Below are positions 26,787 through 35,237 of a stretch of 64,000 bases of DNA, piece after piece. The translations under genes were made by a program, and so were the position numbers. The notes under the pieces are model-generated. The model did no database searches. It worked only from the letters and a program-made list of their open reading frames with translations, and was not told where the DNA came from. This DNA comes from an uncultured Flavobacteriales bacterium (GTDB lineage Bacteria > Bacteroidota > Bacteroidia > Flavobacteriales_G > Salibacteraceae). Location of the stretch: the NCBI GenBank assembly GCA_943788725.1, contig CALSRJ010000001.1, positions 1-64,000 of the forward strand, written 5' to 3'. Within the stretch, counting starts at the first letter, position 1. Each line of letters begins with the position of its first letter.

Positions 26787-27239
26787 ATGGAAGATATATA
26801 CGAGTATTCGGCCGATGTCTACAAGAAGTTAGGGGATGCCATTCTTTGGACGACCATCCTCGCTGCCGTGCACAAAGACGGAGTGATAGAAGAGGAGGAA
26901 AGAGCGGAAGCGATCAAGCAAACCCACATCCGATCCTTTAGCACAGAGCCCTACATCAAGCCGATCTACGAGCACTTGGACGAGCATTTTGAGAAGGATT
27001 TTGATACCTATATCAAAGATCTCCCAGTAGAATATGAAGCCAAGGAAGCGTACATCCAAGCCAAGTTGGCGGATTGCGTGGCGATACTCAAAGACATGGG
27101 ACCTGTTTTTACGGCTGAGTTTAGCCGAGACCTGGAGAGTTTATTCGATCGCGTTTTCACTGCGAACGCAAGTCTCTTTCAGTCCTTTCTCTTTCCCTTT
27201 ATGACCGGACACCTAGAAGACAAGAATAAACGCAAGTAA
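26787..27239 (+). CDS. TerB-like small helical protein
   Basis: 150 residues, all helical by pattern and acidic. The first 40 residues (ADVYKKLGDAILWTTILAAVHKDGVIEEEERAEAIKQT) resemble the opening of TerB domains, including the D-x-x-I-x-x-x-E metal-binding-like loop. The remainder is not recognised. No signal or membrane segment. The start ATG 26787 is preferred to the TTG at 26775. The 231 bases upstream hold no other gene and only a one-mismatch -7-like CACTTTTG. It lies just before the sucC promoter. Confidence 0.5.
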   Translation: MEDIYEYSADVYKKLGDAILWTTILAAVHKDGVIEEEERAEAIKQTHIRSFSTEPYIKPIYEHLDEHFEKDFDTYIKDLPVEYEAKEAYIQAKLADCVAILKDMGPVFTAEFSRDLESLFDRVFTANASLFQSFLFPFMTGHLEDKNKRK

Positions 27240-27263
27240 TCCAATCTGATTGGCAGATAGTGG

Positions 27264-27294
27264 TTTGCACCTTTTAAAGGGAAGGCTACATTTG
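27264..27294 (+). promoter_or_regulatory. Promoter of the sucC operon
   Basis: TTTG (27264-27267), 19 bases of spacer, then TACATTTG (27287-27294): both boxes match the Bacteroidetes consensus exactly. This is the best promoter in the window, 28 bases before the sucC ATG. Confidence 0.8.
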
Positions 27295-27322
27295 GAATCA
27301 GTTCACGAAAAGCATTAGATAG

Positions 27323-28534
27323 ATGAATTTACACGAGTACCAAGGAAAATCCATTCTAAAGAGTTTTGGAGTTCGTATCCAAGAAGGTTTGGTCGCCTCT
27401 TCACCGGAAGAAGCGGTAGAGGCAGCAAAGAAGTTGAACGCAGAAACGGGAACCGAATGGTGGGTTGTGAAGGCTCAGATCCATGCCGGAGGTCGAGGTA
27501 AGGGTACCATTGTAGGTACCGATCAACACGGCGTAGCCATTGCAAAATCACTGGATGATGTAAAGCGCATCGCTGGAAATATCCTCGGTGGAGCCCTCGT
27601 CACGAAGCAGACGGGTGAGAATGGAAAGCTGGTGAATCGTGTACTCATTGCGCAAGATGTATACTATCCTGGCGCGAGTGAGCCATCTGAATACTATATG
27701 GGAGTTTTGCTGAACCGACAGACTGGTCGCAATATGATCATGTATTCTACAGAGGGTGGTATGGACATCGAAACGGTAGCCGAAGAAACACCTCATTTGA
27801 TCTTCAAGGAAGAAATCGATCCGAAAGTGGGATTGATGCCATTTCAGGCAAGAAAGATTGCATACAACCTTGGACTGAGCGGAGGCGCTTTCAAGGAGAT
27901 GACCAAGTTTGTGGTTGCACTGTACAAGGCGTACGAAGGATGCGATGCGTCCATGTTCGAGATCAACCCCGTACTAAAGACTTCGGATGATTTGATCATG
28001 GCGGTTGACTCTAAAGTGACCCTAGACGGCAACTCACTTTTTCGACACAAGGATTACGCTGACATGCGTGACGTGACCGAAGAGGATCCAACGGAAGTAG
28101 AGGCAGACAAGCACAGCTTGAACTATGTGAAACTGGACGGAAATGTCGGTTGCATGGTAAACGGTGCAGGTCTGGCTATGGCTACCATGGACATGATTAA
28201 ATTGAGCGGAGGAGAGCCTGCTAACTTTTTGGATGTTGGTGGAACAGCGAACGCGGAGCGCGTAGAAAACGCCTTCCGCATAATCCTTCAAGACGAAGCG
28301 GTAAAGGCAATCTTAATCAACATCTTCGGTGGTATCGTTCGATGCGACCGGGTTGCACAAGGTGTCGTTGACGCCTACAAGAACATCGGTGAGATACCAG
28401 TTCCGATCATTGTACGTTTACAAGGTACCAATGCTGAGGAGGCCAAGAAGATCATCGATGAGTCTGGACTTAAAGTTCGCTCTGCCATCGCGCTTCAAGA
28501 AGCTGCCGACGCAGTCAAGGAGGTCCTTTCTTAA
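27323..28534 (+). CDS. sucC: Succinate-CoA ligase, beta subunit
   Basis: 403 residues. With the alpha subunit SucD it converts succinyl-CoA to succinate with substrate-level phosphorylation in the TCA cycle. It begins MNLHEYQGKSILKSFGV, with the ATP-grasp glycine loop HAGGRGKG, and ends with the ligase-CoA half (NGAGLAMATMDMIKLSGGEP, LDVGGTANAE, INIFGGIVRCDRVAQGV). Length and motifs are normal. sucD is not adjacent. It is the first gene after a consensus promoter; the next gene starts 22 bases after its stop, so it likely leads an operon running through accC. Confidence 0.95.
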   Translation: MNLHEYQGKSILKSFGVRIQEGLVASSPEEAVEAAKKLNAETGTEWWVVKAQIHAGGRGKGTIVGTDQHGVAIAKSLDDVKRIAGNILGGALVTKQTGENGKLVNRVLIAQDVYYPGASEPSEYYMGVLLNRQTGRNMIMYSTEGGMDIETVAEETPHLIFKEEIDPKVGLMPFQARKIAYNLGLSGGAFKEMTKFVVALYKAYEGCDASMFEINPVLKTSDDLIMAVDSKVTLDGNSLFRHKDYADMRDVTEEDPTEVEADKHSLNYVKLDGNVGCMVNGAGLAMATMDMIKLSGGEPANFLDVGGTANAERVENAFRIILQDEAVKAILINIFGGIVRCDRVAQGVVDAYKNIGEIPVPIIVRLQGTNAEEAKKIIDESGLKVRSAIALQEAADAVKEVLS

Positions 28535-28556
28535 GGACGAGATAAAACGACCTTTT

Positions 28557-30119
28557 ATGGGATTGAAGGCACTTGTAACCTGTTGCGTTGTCATCGGCTA
28601 TTCATTGATGGCCAGCGCGCAGCAGAGCAAGATTACCTTCAAAACGGATCCGATGAACGCCAAGCTTATCTTGGACGGTGAGGAAATGGGTGATGCCAAC
28701 GGCCGAAAGATCAAGGTTGGTTTCAACGAACGCAAAGGAATTGTGCAGCACGTGTTTGTGGTGAAAGCCGCGGGATATGAAGACAAGGATGTAACATTCG
28801 ACCTCGATACTCCCGCCCAAAAAATAAGCATCGTCAAGCTGGAGCGTACTTTGCCCACCTTTGATTTCGAAACGCCCTTTCTCATTGACTTGAAGATGAT
28901 TCAGTCGGGCATTGCATATTCTACGAACGTTGGGAACAATACCAAGTGGAAGTACAAGTTCGATGAAGAGATCGTCATAGGGGAGAAGCGACTCAAGATC
29001 TTGGATGAAATGGAGCGCATGAAAATGCCAACCCTTCGCAATGCCGAAGAGGGGGACGATGCCATAGCTCGCATACAGGTCAAGGGAATCGTTCAAGGCT
29101 TGGACATCAAACGCGGTCGGCAAATCGACAATTTCTCGCCCTATTCCAAGTACAATACCATTAAGACCACCATCAAATGGCAGTTCTACGATCGACAGAC
29201 CAAAGAGGTCTTCTTTGCAGAAGAGAATGAGGTCAGCTACGAATTTTCGAACTCCGAGATCAACGAAGAATTCTACAATGCAATCGTGGAGAATTTCGTG
29301 GTGATGTTCAATTTGAAACCCAGCGTGGCACGCGAGCTGAACGAATACGATCAAGCCTTGGTGCAGGCTGCTAAGGAAGCGGAAGAGGCAGAGCAGCAGG
29401 CTGCCCTAGCTGCTAGACAGGCGGTGCTTGATTCTGTTGCAAAGGCGGAGCAAATAGAAGAAATAGGAGCTGAATTAACCATCGATTCGAATACGTCTGC
29501 TGTGGTGAACAACCTTCGGCAGGTAATCCGTAGACCGACAATTCCACAAGTCAGCGATCCGATAGCCTTAGAAGCGGCCACCAAAAGAGCCGTAGTAACG
29601 CTTCAACCCAAAGGGGAAGACTACGTGCAAGGTGGTACCGTGATCAGCAGCGACGGGTACATCGTAACGAATTACTTGGATTCAAACATTTCGACGTTGG
29701 TCGTGCAGTTTTCGAATGGAATCCTACTCGAAGGAACCATCGTGTTGACGTCAGAAACATACCACATTGCCTTGGTCAAGGTAGAGGCTTCAGCTCTGTA
29801 CGCCTTGCCTATTATAGAAGATATGACTTCGGTGAACGGTGAGGATCAAGTGATCTCATGGGAGTCTGCAGATATTCGAACCTTGGATGCGAAGCCTGCA
29901 CATGGTAAACTACTCGGAAAACAAGACCCCAACGGAGTGCGTAAACTATTGACCAACATTTTGAGCGAACGCGTGAGTGCCGGAGCTGCCTTGATCGATG
30001 CGCAGGGTAGGGTCATCGGAATCATTGATCACGCAGACAGTGGAGGTGCCCTCTCCCAAATGACGATGGCTATTGACGCGCGCTACATCAATCTCGTCTT
30101 AGGAATCGGATATGAATAG
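28557..30119 (+). CDS. Secreted PEGA-like/HtrA-like protein lacking the protease triad
   Basis: 520 residues. Signal peptide MGLKALVTCCVVIGYSLMASAQ, then a PEGA-like domain (about 25-95: TFKTDPMNAKLILDGEEMG, VKAAGYEDKDVTF). An unrecognised beta-rich region (100-265), an Ala/Glu-rich coiled coil (about 270-305) and a C-terminal HtrA-like trypsin fold (359-520) follow. The protease frame is clear (GTVISSDGYIVTNY, HIALVKVEA, AALIDAQGRVIGII), but all three catalytic positions are replaced: TNNHV is TNYLD (372-375), DIAL is HIAL, GNSGGPL is SAGAAL (474-). It is therefore predicted to bind rather than cut. The longest frame begins inside sucC; ATG 28557 is chosen for the signal peptide. Its end overlaps the next gene by 8 bases. 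Confidence 0.75.
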   Translation: MGLKALVTCCVVIGYSLMASAQQSKITFKTDPMNAKLILDGEEMGDANGRKIKVGFNERKGIVQHVFVVKAAGYEDKDVTFDLDTPAQKISIVKLERTLPTFDFETPFLIDLKMIQSGIAYSTNVGNNTKWKYKFDEEIVIGEKRLKILDEMERMKMPTLRNAEEGDDAIARIQVKGIVQGLDIKRGRQIDNFSPYSKYNTIKTTIKWQFYDRQTKEVFFAEENEVSYEFSNSEINEEFYNAIVENFVVMFNLKPSVARELNEYDQALVQAAKEAEEAEQQAALAARQAVLDSVAKAEQIEEIGAELTIDSNTSAVVNNLRQVIRRPTIPQVSDPIALEAATKRAVVTLQPKGEDYVQGGTVISSDGYIVTNYLDSNISTLVVQFSNGILLEGTIVLTSETYHIALVKVEASALYALPIIEDMTSVNGEDQVISWESADIRTLDAKPAHGKLLGKQDPNGVRKLLTNILSERVSAGAALIDAQGRVIGIIDHADSGGALSQMTMAIDARYINLVLGIGYE

Positions 30120-31293
30120 GCTGAAGGTCATACTGCCCCTCTTGGTCGTGCTTCTTATGGTGGGCTGCATTCGGGAAACGACGCTTACACCATATGAGTT
30201 GCCAGACCTCGTGAAGTCGTACATCCGAAAGGTCGAATGCTTTGACAATGAAAATGCCTTGTTGGTGGCTTCTGATGAGGGAGTAATGCTCTTGTACGGT
30301 GAAGAACAGGTGCTCTACGATGCAAACATCTACGACGAACTTTTTAAGGTGGAATGGTCAGAGGCGGAAGTGCTGTACTCCCAATCCAATGAGATTTTTT
30401 GGATCATCTATGACTCTACCTTCATTCAAATGGGGAAGAATACCTACGATGTTCATTACGACAATACCCAGTTCTTCGCGGCTACCCAATCCTATTTTGC
30501 CTACGCGCTTTCCAATGAGGGCAATTTGATGCGGTTAGGGTATTGGAAAGAATTTTGGGATCAGAACTCTGGCTCCTTTTACTCAGATTACTACATCGGC
30601 ATCTACGAATACCTAGGTAACAACAACAATACCTGGAGAGAGTACCAAACGGATATCACAGTGAATTCCAAGTTTTTGGCCAATCCGAATTTTACAGTGG
30701 TAGCCAATGGCGATATCATCCTCCATACCAATCCAGGATACATCATCACAGCGTACGATGATCAAGGAGCCACTGCCGATTCTGTATCGAGAAGCGGACA
30801 GGGATTCAAGTTTCGAACGGCGACACGCCCGCATCTCGCGGCTTCTGGCAATCTATACGGCATGCTGTATCAACCCGCTTTGCTCACTCCGGTCACGAGC
30901 ATGCTATCGGTCGGCTTGACCGAGGACCCCGTAGTTGAGCATGTATTTGAAGAGAATTGTCCCTTCCCAATGGAACATCAAGGAGCGGTAAAATTGTTGG
31001 ATTGGAAGGGCGATGTAGTGCGTTTTTATGTGCGCCAATACACGAATTCACTCTCCTCAAATACAGATGTTATTGGCCATATTCTGGAATATGACCTGCT
31101 GAACGATGCTTGTTCGATCACCTCTCTTTCCAGTGGTGAATTATTGAAGTGGAGCGAAAGCATCGTAGATGTGGACATCTTGGGGGCCATCGTGTACATC
31201 GGAACACGCGATGGACTCTTGATTTACGATTTGGAAACCGACGAAATCGATTCCTACCTGTTGAACCTGTTGGAATTGAAGTTGGATCAATGA
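30112..31293 (+). CDS. Uncharacterised lipoprotein
   Basis: 393 residues. MNRLKVILPLLVVLLMVGC is a clear lipoprotein signal with Cys19 as the lipid-attachment site. The rest is beta-rich with many aromatic and Asp residues and repeated blade-like stretches (ENALLVASDEGVMLLYGEEQ, LGAIVYIGTRDGLLIYDLET), suggesting a beta-propeller, though I do not recognise the family. It starts inside the previous gene (8-base overlap) and its TGA overlaps the next ATG (ATGA), so it is translationally coupled to both neighbours, which are also envelope proteins. Function unknown. Confidence 0.7.
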   Translation: MNRLKVILPLLVVLLMVGCIRETTLTPYELPDLVKSYIRKVECFDNENALLVASDEGVMLLYGEEQVLYDANIYDELFKVEWSEAEVLYSQSNEIFWIIYDSTFIQMGKNTYDVHYDNTQFFAATQSYFAYALSNEGNLMRLGYWKEFWDQNSGSFYSDYYIGIYEYLGNNNNTWREYQTDITVNSKFLANPNFTVVANGDIILHTNPGYIITAYDDQGATADSVSRSGQGFKFRTATRPHLAASGNLYGMLYQPALLTPVTSMLSVGLTEDPVVEHVFEENCPFPMEHQGAVKLLDWKGDVVRFYVRQYTNSLSSNTDVIGHILEYDLLNDACSITSLSSGELLKWSESIVDVDILGAIVYIGTRDGLLIYDLETDEIDSYLLNLLELKLDQ

Positions 31294-32084
31294 GGGCGGT
31301 TTTGGTCATACTATTTTTACTTGGCTTGTCCGGTGTTTCATCAGGGCAAGAGGCAGACGACGACCCTAGCCTATACTTTTTCAATCCAAGTGAATTAAGG
31401 TCGAGTATCCGACACGAAATGGGAATGTCTGTAGGGACGCATTGGACAAAGTCTCCTATGCGCGATGTTTACACCTCTGTAGTGGATGGCGTTGCTTACC
31501 CAGAACCCGTTTTCAGTAGGGCGATTGGCATCATTTCAGCGACGTATGAACCGCGACTACGCCTCATTGAATACAAGAGTGATGCATCCATCAGTTTGGA
31601 CATTCCACTGACCCTGTCTTTCTCCTTGGTCGACGTGCTTTCTGGATCGCGATACAAGTATTCTGCGGAGCCATTGACCGAGCAAGAATTGGCATCCAAT
31701 ATTTTTTCCAAAGAGCGCGATGGTATCGTGGGGATCTGTCATGTTGAAGCTGGCGCTTTGCTTTCTGTCAACTTAGGTCAGGGGGCAACGATTGAAAATA
31801 CCAAGACCGTCGGATGGACCTTGTCAGCTGGCTATAACTTCGTTCGCGGTCCTTTGCTGATGAATTTCTTCGAGGACTATGACAAAGCCGACTATAAGAG
31901 CTACCTCGGCTGGGGCACCCCTGTTGCACGGGTTGGTATCCACGCTGATAAAATCGTGGTGTACTATATGCTCGGCATTACCCCAACTCGGGTCAATTAC
32001 CAGACGGGTAGTACATTTGACGTCCAAACAGAATTGACGAACACCTACAACAGGCTCAGCCTGTCATTCAGAATAGGAAGATGA
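31290..32084 (+). CDS. Uncharacterised secreted/outer-membrane beta protein
   Basis: 264 residues with signal peptide MRAVLVILFLLGLSGVSSGQ. The mature part has alternating-hydrophobic strands (SLDIPLTLSFSLVDVLSG, TVGWTLSAGYNFVRGPLLMN, VVYYMLGITPTRVNY) and ends LSLSFRIGR, as in small outer-membrane barrels. I do not recognise the family. The start at 31290 overlaps the upstream stop (ATGA), and its own TGA overlaps the accC ATG in the same way. An upstream start at 31149 would lie deep inside the lipoprotein gene and is rejected. Confidence 0.65.
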   Translation: MRAVLVILFLLGLSGVSSGQEADDDPSLYFFNPSELRSSIRHEMGMSVGTHWTKSPMRDVYTSVVDGVAYPEPVFSRAIGIISATYEPRLRLIEYKSDASISLDIPLTLSFSLVDVLSGSRYKYSAEPLTEQELASNIFSKERDGIVGICHVEAGALLSVNLGQGATIENTKTVGWTLSAGYNFVRGPLLMNFFEDYDKADYKSYLGWGTPVARVGIHADKIVVYYMLGITPTRVNYQTGSTFDVQTELTNTYNRLSLSFRIGR

Positions 32085-33562
32085 AGAAGATACTTGTAGC
32101 CAACAGGGGAGAGATCGCACTGAGGATCATGCGCACTTGCCGAGAAATGGGAATAAAAACGGTCGCTGTGTATTCTGAGGCTGACAGAGATGCCCTTTTT
32201 GTTCGGTTCGCCGATGAAGCGTATTGCATTGGACCTCCCGCGTCTTCTCAGTCTTACCTCGTGATCGACAAGATCATTGATGTAGCCAAGAAGAGCGGGG
32301 CTGATGGAATCCATCCTGGCTACGGCTTTCTTTCAGAAAATCCTGAGTTTGCTAGGAGGTTGGAACATGAAAAAATCACGCTGATCGGTCCTCCGGCTTC
32401 TGCCATGGAGGTGATGGGTGATAAGCTTGCTGCAAAAGCGACCGCGGAAAAGCAGCGCGTTCCGCTCGTGCCAGGTTCAGCTGGGGCGGTAGAAGACCTA
32501 GAAGAGGCTAAGCGTGTGGCTAGAGAGGTCGGTTTCCCACTCCTCATCAAGGCTTCCGCAGGAGGTGGCGGTAAAGGAATGCGCGCAGTATACGACGAGG
32601 AATCAATCGACGAACAATTGACACTCGCCATGAATGAGGCAAGGTCCGCGTTTGGAGATCCCAGCGTGTTCATCGAGCGTTACGTCACCAGCCCAAGGCA
32701 CATTGAAATTCAAGTATTAGCCGACAAACACGGCAATTGCGTTTACCTCTTTGAACGTGAATGCAGCATTCAACGCCGGCACCAAAAGGTGATCGAGGAA
32801 GCGCCATCTGCCATTCTCACTCCTGAAATGCGCAAAGAAATGGGGGAGTGTGCCGTGAACCTCGCTTTAGGATGCGCCTACGTGGGAGCCGGTACGGTTG
32901 AGTTCCTAGTGGATGATCGGATGAATTTCTACTTCTTGGAGATGAATACGCGCCTGCAGGTGGAGCATCCTGTGACCGAGTTGATCACAGACGTCGACCT
33001 CGTTAAACAGCAAATATTGATCGCTGATGGCGAGCCCTTGTCTTTTGCTCAAGAAGACCTCAAAATCAGGGGGCATGCCCTTGAGGTGAGGGTCTATGCC
33101 GAAGATCCGAAGAACAACTTCCTCCCAGACATCGGAACGCTGACCACCTACAGAAGACCGCAGGGTCCTGGCATTCGCCTCGATGATGGTTTCGAGGAGG
33201 GCATGACCATCCCCATTTATTACGACCCGATGATTGCCAAGCTTTGCACCTTTGCTGAGGATCGGAAAGGAGCGATCGATCGGATGACACGGGCCATTGA
33301 CGAGTATCAAATCTCCGGGGTAGAGACTACCTTGGAGTTTTGCAAGTTCGCCATCAATCACGAAGCGTTTGTGAGCGGAAAATTCGATACGCATTTCGTG
33401 AATGACCACTTCAAGCCTGAAGCCTTAGAGCCGGTAGATGAAGTCGCGGAGGCCGCTTTGGCCGCCTTTGTGGGTGCAACTCTGGGCACGTCTAGTGGCG
33501 ATAGAGGGGTGGCGACAGAACAGCGACCCATTGTTTCGAAGTGGAAGATCAACCGTCGCTAA
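32081..33562 (+). CDS. accC: Biotin carboxylase subunit of acetyl/propionyl-CoA carboxylase
   Basis: 493 residues. It carboxylates biotin on a carrier protein using ATP and bicarbonate, feeding fatty-acid synthesis or propionyl-CoA metabolism. The N-terminal domain starts KKILVANRGEIALRIMRTCREMG. The ATP-grasp domain has KASAGGGGKGMR, ERECSIQRRHQKVIEEAPS and FLEMNTRLQVEHPVTE, and the C-terminal domain has GHALEVRVYAEDP. It is longer than E. coli AccC by a C-terminal extension of about 45 residues rich in Ala/Gly. No biotin carrier or transferase gene adjoins it, so the substrate is not decided. It is the last gene of the coupled run from sucC. Confidence 0.9.
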   Translation: MKKILVANRGEIALRIMRTCREMGIKTVAVYSEADRDALFVRFADEAYCIGPPASSQSYLVIDKIIDVAKKSGADGIHPGYGFLSENPEFARRLEHEKITLIGPPASAMEVMGDKLAAKATAEKQRVPLVPGSAGAVEDLEEAKRVAREVGFPLLIKASAGGGGKGMRAVYDEESIDEQLTLAMNEARSAFGDPSVFIERYVTSPRHIEIQVLADKHGNCVYLFERECSIQRRHQKVIEEAPSAILTPEMRKEMGECAVNLALGCAYVGAGTVEFLVDDRMNFYFLEMNTRLQVEHPVTELITDVDLVKQQILIADGEPLSFAQEDLKIRGHALEVRVYAEDPKNNFLPDIGTLTTYRRPQGPGIRLDDGFEEGMTIPIYYDPMIAKLCTFAEDRKGAIDRMTRAIDEYQISGVETTLEFCKFAINHEAFVSGKFDTHFVNDHFKPEALEPVDEVAEAALAAFVGATLGTSSGDRGVATEQRPIVSKWKINRR

Positions 33563-33651
33563 ACTTCCTTCATCTCTTCTCGGATGTCTGTGTTGAACCG
33601 GTTTCGCACTCCTTAACAAATTGACGCGTAAGAAATTGACGCCTCTTCCGT

Positions 33652-33659
33652 TAACTTTG
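33652..33659 (+). promoter_or_regulatory. Candidate -7 box of the DUF4294 gene
   Basis: TAACTTTG matches TAnnTTTG, 28 bases before the ATG. The nearest TTG is too close (13 bases). A 10-base direct repeat AAATTGACGC lies just upstream at 33618-33627 and 33633-33642. Confidence 0.45.
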
Positions 33660-33687
33660 GTATGCACATTGCGTATTAGCTATTGAC

Positions 33688-34290
33688 ATGAGCTTCAACC
33701 TTCGCATATTGATCTTCACTCTACTCGGGACCTTTTCCTGCATGCGCATGGAAGCACAGGATGAGTTGAGTCGTGAAGGAATCGTCATGCTAGCTGAAGT
33801 TTTCGACGGCGACACTTTTCCAGTCAAGTACCTGCCAAACGTTATGGTCGTAGGGGAAAAGCAATTTGTGAGTAAGCGAGAGCGAGCCAAGTGGTCGCGC
33901 ATGAAGTTCAATGTGAAAAAGGTCTATCCTTACGCAAAACTCGCAGGCGAATTGCTGGAGAAATACGAAGTGCCTCTCGATACAATTACCAATTCCCGCG
34001 AACGCAAGAAATACTTCAAGCTGATTGAGCAAGAACTGCTCGCGGAGTTCGATGACGACATCCGCACCATGACCACGACCCAAGGACGCATTCTGATCAA
34101 GCTCATCGATCGTGAAACCGACAATACTTCCTATGAAATCGTTCAAGAATTCAGGGGAAGCTTTACCGCCTTTTTTTGGCAGGGATTATCACGCGTATTT
34201 GGGCACGACCTCAAGAGTCGTTATGAACCCCATGGGGAGGACGAGGAAATAGAGAATATCATCCAGCTGATTGAAGCGGGTATGATTTGA
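33688..34290 (+). CDS. DUF4294 protein
   Basis: 200 residues. Probable signal peptide (MSFNLRILIFTLLGTFSCMRMEAQ); the Cys in TFSC could also be a lipidation site. The rest is one DUF4294 domain, conserved in Bacteroidetes: FDGDTFPVKYLPNVMVVGEK, KVYPYAKLAGELLEKYE, RERKKYFKLIEQELLAEF, TTTQGRILIKLIDRET, FWQGLSRVFGHDLKSRYEP. The function is not known. The gene is followed directly, with no gap, by the convergent acyltransferase gene, so there is no room for a separate terminator. Confidence 0.85.
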   Translation: MSFNLRILIFTLLGTFSCMRMEAQDELSREGIVMLAEVFDGDTFPVKYLPNVMVVGEKQFVSKRERAKWSRMKFNVKKVYPYAKLAGELLEKYEVPLDTITNSRERKKYFKLIEQELLAEFDDDIRTMTTTQGRILIKLIDRETDNTSYEIVQEFRGSFTAFFWQGLSRVFGHDLKSRYEPHGEDEEIENIIQLIEAGMI

Positions 34291-35157
34291 TTACCGCTCA
34301 ATCGAAATCGCCCTTTCGGGCTTTCGGTGCTTCCAACGTTTATGCGACCACAACCAATTGAAAGGCTGTTCATAGATTTCTCGCTCCAGGAACTCCACAA
34401 AGGCCCTCGTCACTTCAAAGTCATTCGTACCCGTTGTTTTGCAAGGTTCAAAATGAATCTGGTATCGGCCGCGTCCCGTTTTCCGAACGTGGGCGAAGAG
34501 TACTTCATAGTCCAACCGTTTGAGCAGCACCTCCGTTCCTCGGTAAAAAGGGGCTTGCTGATCAAGAAACTGAATCCACAGCCCTTTTTCAGCGCCTGGT
34601 GTGTGATCGGCTAAAAGCGCAACAGCGTGGGGTGAGGGCTGTCCCTTGATCAATCGAAAAGCATCCTTGTCTAATATTGGCGTGGCCCCAAAGCGCGATC
34701 GAAGCGCCTGGAAGTAGCGATCCATGGAATCATTCTTCACTTTCCTGTAAACGGGAAGTACGTGAATGCCAAAGTCGATCGAGGTCACACAACCTGCCCA
34801 CTCCCAATTGCCAGCATGCCCCATCAGTAGGATGACGTTCTTCCCTTGATCGGCAAGTTGCTGCAATAGCTGAGGCTCCTTGAACACGACGCGTTCTCTC
34901 AGTACATCTGCGGAGATGGAGTGGAGCTTTATCGTCTCGATCATTACGTCGGCTAAGTACGAGTAGAACTCACGCATGATCAACCTGCGCTCTTCCTTGT
35001 TCTTATCAGGAAAGGAGCGGCGGAGGTTTAAATCGACAACTTCCCTTCGGTACCTAAACACATCGCGCAATGCCCAAGCGAGTCCATCAGCCAAAAGGTA
35101 GAGTACGCTTAATGGAAGGTGCGACAAAATGCGGAGGAGGAGTATTACGGCTTGCAT
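34291..35157 (-). CDS. Lysophospholipid/lipid A acyltransferase (LpxL/HtrB family)
   Basis: 288 residues. An N-terminal membrane helix (MQAVILLLRILSHLPLSVLYLLADGLAW) precedes the acyltransferase core, with the catalytic HX4E motif in MGHAGNWEW and later VALLADHTPGAEKG. LpxL/HtrB enzymes add secondary acyl chains to lipid A at the inner membrane; some Bacteroidetes homologues act on other lipids (for example ornithine lipids), so the acceptor is uncertain. The start ATG at 35157 has a consensus -7 box only 10 bases before it, giving a very short leader. Confidence 0.85.
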   Translation of the reverse strand: MQAVILLLRILSHLPLSVLYLLADGLAWALRDVFRYRREVVDLNLRRSFPDKNKEERRLIMREFYSYLADVMIETIKLHSISADVLRERVVFKEPQLLQQLADQGKNVILLMGHAGNWEWAGCVTSIDFGIHVLPVYRKVKNDSMDRYFQALRSRFGATPILDKDAFRLIKGQPSPHAVALLADHTPGAEKGLWIQFLDQQAPFYRGTEVLLKRLDYEVLFAHVRKTGRGRYQIHFEPCKTTGTNDFEVTRAFVEFLEREIYEQPFNWLWSHKRWKHRKPERAISIER

Positions 35158-35167
35158 AAAGTGTTTG

Positions 35168-35175
35168 CAAATTTA
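35168..35175 (-). promoter_or_regulatory. -7 box of the acyltransferase gene
   Basis: TAAATTTG on the minus strand matches TAnnTTTG exactly. The implied transcript start is only about 5 bases before the ATG, so the message may be nearly leaderless. Confidence 0.5.
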
Positions 35176-35237
35176 TCTGCTTTGAGGTCCGTTAGCTTCG
35201 CAAGCTTTTTAGCTTTGAGGCACCCACGGTTAATTTT

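Noticed and set aside
28329-28556. N-terminal extension of the HtrA-like gene
   Set aside because: It overlaps the end of sucC and lacks any start signal; a proper signal peptide begins at 28557.
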